Origin: Bacillota bacterium
GTDB lineage: Bacteria > Bacillota > Clostridia > Acetivibrionales > DTU013
Reading direction: 5' to 3'
Length of the DNA: 53,732 bases
NCBI GenBank assembly: GCA_023409735.1
Contig: JAEYRB010000040.1
Span: forward strand, 1-53,732
The notes below the pieces were generated by a model. It made no database searches. It saw nothing but the letters and a program-made list of their open reading frames with translations, and was not told the origin of the DNA. The position numbers and the translations under genes were made by a program. Below are positions 50,916 to 53,732 of this stretch, in pieces (positions within the stretch are counted from its first letter, which is position 1; each line of letters opens with the position of its first letter).

Positions 50916-52010
50916 ATGAACAAGGTTAAGATACTGCTGACAGGTACTCTGATTGGTGCAACTATGTTGTTTTCGTTCGCGGGATGTGGAGCTAAAGAAA
51001 GCAATGCTGATTTCTCTTACAGTAAGGGAATAGCTGACAATGGTTACTGGGAAAATATTAAGGCTCTTAAGTATGTAGACCTATGTAATTATTCCGGTAT
51101 ATCAGTGCCAAAGGACATTCATGAAGTTACAGACGATGCAGTACAGAAAGAGATCGATTCGATTGTGTCACAGAATCCGGACAGGGAGAAAATAACTGAC
51201 CGTGCTGTTGCTGATAACGATACTGTAAATATTGATTATGTAGGAAGCGTTGACGGTGTTGAATTTGAGGGAGGAAATACTCAGGGAGCTGGTACAGATG
51301 TTACTATAGGAGTTACACAGTATATAGATGATTTCCTTGATCAGCTTGTTGGCCATAAGCCGGGTGAAACCTTTGATGTAAATGTAACCTTTCCCGAGAA
51401 TTACGGCAAAGAAAACCTTAATGGCAAGGATGCAGTATTTAAGTGTACGATAAATTATATTGTTAATGAAACTGAAGTTACCGATGCAAACGACGAATAT
51501 GTTTCCAAGGTGCTTACGCCGAAATACGGCTGGAAAACAGTTGCTGAAATGAAGGATGGTATTAAGACTGATTTGCAGAACGCAGCTGTGTCAGACTATG
51601 TCAGACAGTATTTATCTGATAATACTACTGTTAAGTCTGTTCCAAAGAGTCTGTTGGAATATCAGCAGGATTCGATGATCAAATACTATCAGGATTATGC
51701 TGATCAGATGAATGTAAAGCTGGATGAGTTTTTGACAACATATGTGGGTGTAAAAAACACAAAGGAATTACTTGAAAAGAGTCTTGAGGATAATAAACAG
51801 AATGCTGAATATTGCCTTATAGTTCAGGCTATTGCAGAGGATGCGAATATCTTGGTAACTGAAGAGGATGTAGCAGCGTATTTTAAGGATGTTGTCGGTA
51901 CAGATAATTATTCTGCATATGAGCAGAGTTATGGTATGGGATATCTGAAGCTGAACACACTTCAACAGAATGTACTTGACTATGTTATTGAAAAGTCTGT
52001 AATGGAATAA
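50916..52010 (+). CDS. Lipoprotein with trigger-factor-like FKBP domain
   Basis: Secreted lipid-anchored foldase of 364 aa. Signal peptide with lipobox FAGC (Cys24). A first segment (about 70-200) contains an FKBP-type peptidyl-prolyl isomerase (DTVNIDYVGSVDGVEFEGG, VGHKPGETFDVNVTFPENYG, AVFKCTINYI), followed by a helical arm domain (about 205-364) like the C-terminus of trigger factor. It lacks the N-terminal ribosome-binding domain of cytosolic trigger factor. It should assist folding of exported proteins outside the membrane. A TATAAT at 50839-50844 and GAGAGGA before the ATG mark its expression signals. Confidence 0.88.
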   Translation: MNKVKILLTGTLIGATMLFSFAGCGAKESNADFSYSKGIADNGYWENIKALKYVDLCNYSGISVPKDIHEVTDDAVQKEIDSIVSQNPDREKITDRAVADNDTVNIDYVGSVDGVEFEGGNTQGAGTDVTIGVTQYIDDFLDQLVGHKPGETFDVNVTFPENYGKENLNGKDAVFKCTINYIVNETEVTDANDEYVSKVLTPKYGWKTVAEMKDGIKTDLQNAAVSDYVRQYLSDNTTVKSVPKSLLEYQQDSMIKYYQDYADQMNVKLDEFLTTYVGVKNTKELLEKSLEDNKQNAEYCLIVQAIAEDANILVTEEDVAAYFKDVVGTDNYSAYEQSYGMGYLKLNTLQQNVLDYVIEKSVME

Positions 52011-52099
52011 TGAAACGATTGTTATATTAATTGCTTTCGCAAAGTCGAGTCTTTAGCAGAAAACGGCCTATGTATTAATAATTGGGGTGGGCCTCTAGT

Positions 52100-52161
52100 A
52101 AAATATTGATATGTTTTTCTGGCAGATAATCTAGTGAGTAAATAGGTTACTGCCAGTTTTA
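52100..52161. repeat. Dispersed intergenic repeat family A, short copy
   Basis: Partner of 31116-31236. Here the halves are only 5 bases apart: CTGGCAGATAATCTA and TAGGTTACTGCCAG pair with one bulge, followed by TTTTA and preceded by TTTTT, so it can terminate transcription on the plus strand and perhaps both. It lies downstream of the FKBP lipoprotein gene. Confidence 0.75.
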
Positions 52162-52167
52162 ATTTCG

Positions 52168-52226
52168 GTGTTGCCCGAATGGCTACAGCAAAAAGGCAAA
52201 TGGGCTCGATGCCCCCAGGACTTTAT
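52168..52226 (+). repeat. Dispersed repeat family B, copy 3
   Basis: Left block CCCGAATGGCTACAGCAAAAAG, here given as 52174-52195, and right block GCCCCCAGGACTTTATTTT. The central GGGCTCGATGCCC can form a short hairpin, weaker than in copy 2. It directly follows the family A copy. Confidence 0.65.
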
Positions 52227-52341
52227 TTTTAGAGTCTAGTGACTAATAATGTTTTTAGCAGACTCAAGTAGAAGTGTTTCAGATTTTCGAGATTTATTAT
52301 TTGATTTTAACAAAGAGTATAATTTAGTGGGGATTGATTGC

Positions 52342-52977
52342 ATGAATATAGAAGTTGAAAATTCTGCGGTATTTTGGGATAAGAGGCATCAAAAATATAA
52401 TAGAGATGAGATAGTATTTGATAATTGGTTAGAAAAATTCGATCAACTAATCGAAGAATGCGCTACGCCTGTGCTGGATTTAGGATGTGGAAGTGGAAAT
52501 GATACCTTATACCTAATCAAAAAAAGAAAACGTGTAATTTCTTGTGACCAATCGCCTAATGCAATAAAGAATATTAAAAATAATTTTCCAGAAATATATG
52601 ATGCAAAATGTTTCAATATGCTAGATGGAATAGATTTTGATGATAATATGTTTGATATGATAATTGCTGATTTATGCTTACATTATTTCAGAGAACTTGA
52701 CACAAAAAGAATTCTTTTAGATATCAAGAGATTATTATCCCCAAAAGGGCATTTAGTGCTTAGAGTAAATTCTATAAATGATGTTAATTATGGAGCAGGG
52801 GATGGGGAGGAGATAGAACATCATTTATACAAAACGAATGAGGGTATGATCAAGCGCTTTTTTGACATGAATGACATCAATTATTTCTTTGGGGATTTTG
52901 AAATAGAGTATTGTAAGGAGGAGATTATCACAAGATATAAACTTGAAAAAGTTGTATATTGCCTATGTGTAAAATGA
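52342..52977 (+). CDS. Class I SAM-dependent methyltransferase
   Basis: Small methyltransferase of 211 aa: N-terminal FWDKRHQKYNRDE, motif I VLDLGCGSGNDTLYLI, acidic CDQSPNAI, motif IV IIADLCLHYF, and LSPKGHLVLRVNS. The arrangement resembles tellurite-resistance TehB-like or thiopurine-type enzymes, but the acceptor is unknown. An in-frame ATG at 52249 would add 31 residues; 52342 is chosen because GGGG lies at 9 bases and the added part looks atypical. It is close behind repeats A and B, a common place for accessory genes. Confidence 0.75.
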   Translation: MNIEVENSAVFWDKRHQKYNRDEIVFDNWLEKFDQLIEECATPVLDLGCGSGNDTLYLIKKRKRVISCDQSPNAIKNIKNNFPEIYDAKCFNMLDGIDFDDNMFDMIIADLCLHYFRELDTKRILLDIKRLLSPKGHLVLRVNSINDVNYGAGDGEEIEHHLYKTNEGMIKRFFDMNDINYFFGDFEIEYCKEEIITRYKLEKVVYCLCVK

Positions 52978-53455
52978 CAAATAGACTGGTAACAAGTACA
53001 CAGACTACATATAGAAAAGTTGAAATTTCTAATCGCAATTAATGGTATATTGAGGGAATACGAATCTGGGCTGAGCGTTATATGTTCGTGGCGGGATATT
53101 TTGACTAATTTCTTTGTTCGAGATACAAGTGATTTTTTGAAGTCAAAAAGTAAAGAGAAAAATTAATAAGTGTAAATGCGTTAATTTTATGAGGGTGCTC
53201 ATTTGAATACCCTTTTGCCATTTATAGGGGTTCATCCTAGAGTTGTATTACAATTGTTCTCATATAGAATATGGCCTCAGCCTTAAAAGTCACTTCTTCA
53301 TATATTAGGATACACATAAAATGAAATATATACGATTGATTATGCAACAAGAACATTACAAAGCATATATTGATATGAGCTGATATTATTAAGGAAGCTT
53401 GTAATGGTATATGACACAATAGTTTCTGCTCTCGTAAAAAAGATTAATTTTTGCC
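52978..53455. other. Intergenic region before the rRNA promoters
   Basis: No gene is seen. GGGTGCTCATTTGAATACCC then TTTT (about 53193-53215) is a weak terminator candidate for the methyltransferase gene. The rest is AT-rich with no repeat that I can match in the window. Confidence 0.4.
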
Positions 53456-53485
53456 TTGACATTCATTTAATGATGGTGCTATAAT
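53456..53485 (+). promoter_or_regulatory. rRNA operon promoter P1
   Basis: Consensus TTGACA (53456-53461), 18-base spacer, consensus TATAAT (53480-53485), followed by a run of A. Confidence 0.8.
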
Positions 53486-53550
53486 ACAAAAGCTGTCGCA
53501 CGGCAAACAATAAAAGCTGAGCCAGCCGCAAAAAAATAAATAAAATGTGG

Positions 53551-53580
53551 TTGACAAAAACGGGACAGCGTGATAGTATA
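53551..53580 (+). promoter_or_regulatory. rRNA operon promoter P2
   Basis: Consensus TTGACA (53551-53556), 18-base spacer, TAGTAT (53575-53580) overlapping TATATAA. About 95 bases after P1, as in tandem rrn promoters. Confidence 0.75.
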
Positions 53581-53585
53581 TAAAA

Positions 53586-53732
53586 GCCGCTTCGAGAGAA
53601 GCAGTACCGCAGCAGAGCCTGAAAAGACAGACAAAGCAGCGGGTATGGACCTTGAAAAGTAAACAGTGAAGACAATCACCCTGCAAGAGATTGCAGGGAG
53701 TGTGAAGAACTCGTTAATTTAAATGCAATGAA
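53586..53732 (+). ncRNA. rRNA operon leader (16S starts beyond the window)
   Basis: After P2 come a small hairpin GCTTC-GAGA-GAAGC (53589-53602), which may be boxB-like, then GACCTTGAAAAGTAAAC (53648-53664), which resembles the boxA/leader sequence of clostridial rRNA operons, then CCCTGCAA-GAGA-TTGCAGGG (53679-53698). Both hairpins close on a GAGA tetraloop. There is no coding frame. The 16S gene itself is not in the window. Confidence 0.75.

Overview
The window looks like chromosomal DNA of an AT-rich, Gram-positive, anaerobic member of the Clostridia. The signs are Shine-Dalgarno sites before nearly every gene, many TTG and GTG starts, the LL-diaminopimelate aminotransferase route to lysine and cell wall (dapF-dapL), butyrate kinase, a YesM/YesN-type two-component system beside a sugar ABC transporter, an FHA-FtsW-PBP cell-wall operon, and an rRNA leader at the right edge. 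The species cannot be fixed from the sequence alone. Plant-fibre use is suggested by a GH120 beta-xylosidase and a GH31 alpha-xylosidase/alpha-glucosidase.

Layout. 1-6.3 kb: a hairpin-rich stretch, a double-HTH MerR-like regulator with no ordinary start codon, an M28 metallopeptidase, a lone butyrate kinase (buk) and the GH120 beta-xylosidase. 6.3-8.2 kb: a permease encoded as two half-genes, divergent from a Crp/Fnr regulator with a perfect palindrome at its probable transcription start. 8.2-12.6 kb: a class D beta-lactamase-like lipoprotein with a long charged linker, an EamA exporter, a methyltransferase, a GNAT acetyltransferase and tRNA-Tyr. 12.6-17.3 kb: a purine-type NCS2 permease and a hybrid histidine kinase. 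17.4-27.8 kb: a carbohydrate locus with an AraC regulator divergent from the GH31 enzyme, then histidine kinase, response regulator, solute-binding lipoprotein and two ABC permeases. No ABC ATPase is encoded in the cluster, so a shared one elsewhere is likely.

28-31 kb: a GtrA-like protein, dapF and dapL. 31-35 kb: a repeat-rich zone with a hypothetical protein, a REP-associated tyrosine transposase (RAYT) bracketed by 18-bp REP-like repeats, and an ABC1/UbiB kinase. A 59-bp piece of the kinase gene is duplicated on the far side of the RAYT, where it forms the 3' end of the hypothetical gene. 35-43.6 kb: an LCP wall-polymer ligase, an OmpR-type two-component system, an ACT/DUF711 pair, a glycerophosphodiesterase overlapping an MFS transporter, and two uracil-DNA glycosylase paralogs, of which the second has lost half of the Fe-S cysteine ligands. 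43.9-47.1 kb: FHA, FtsW/RodA and PBP. 47.1-53 kb: a polytopic membrane protein, a PocR-AraC regulator with an orphan corrinoid protein, a lipoprotein with a trigger-factor-like FKBP domain, and a methyltransferase. The last 280 bases hold two tandem strong promoters and an rRNA leader with a boxA-like element; 16S should begin just beyond the window.

The most unusual features are non-coding. Two families of short dispersed intergenic repeats occur in the window: family A (31116-31236 and 52100-52161) and family B (40101-40158, 50721-50786, 52168-52226, and perhaps a right half at 31010-31030). Both sit downstream of genes and can fold into terminator-like hairpins. The RAYT/REP/UbiB-duplication arrangement and the orphan PocR-corrinoid pair are the other leads worth following. 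All function calls are by motif and family recognition, without database searches.
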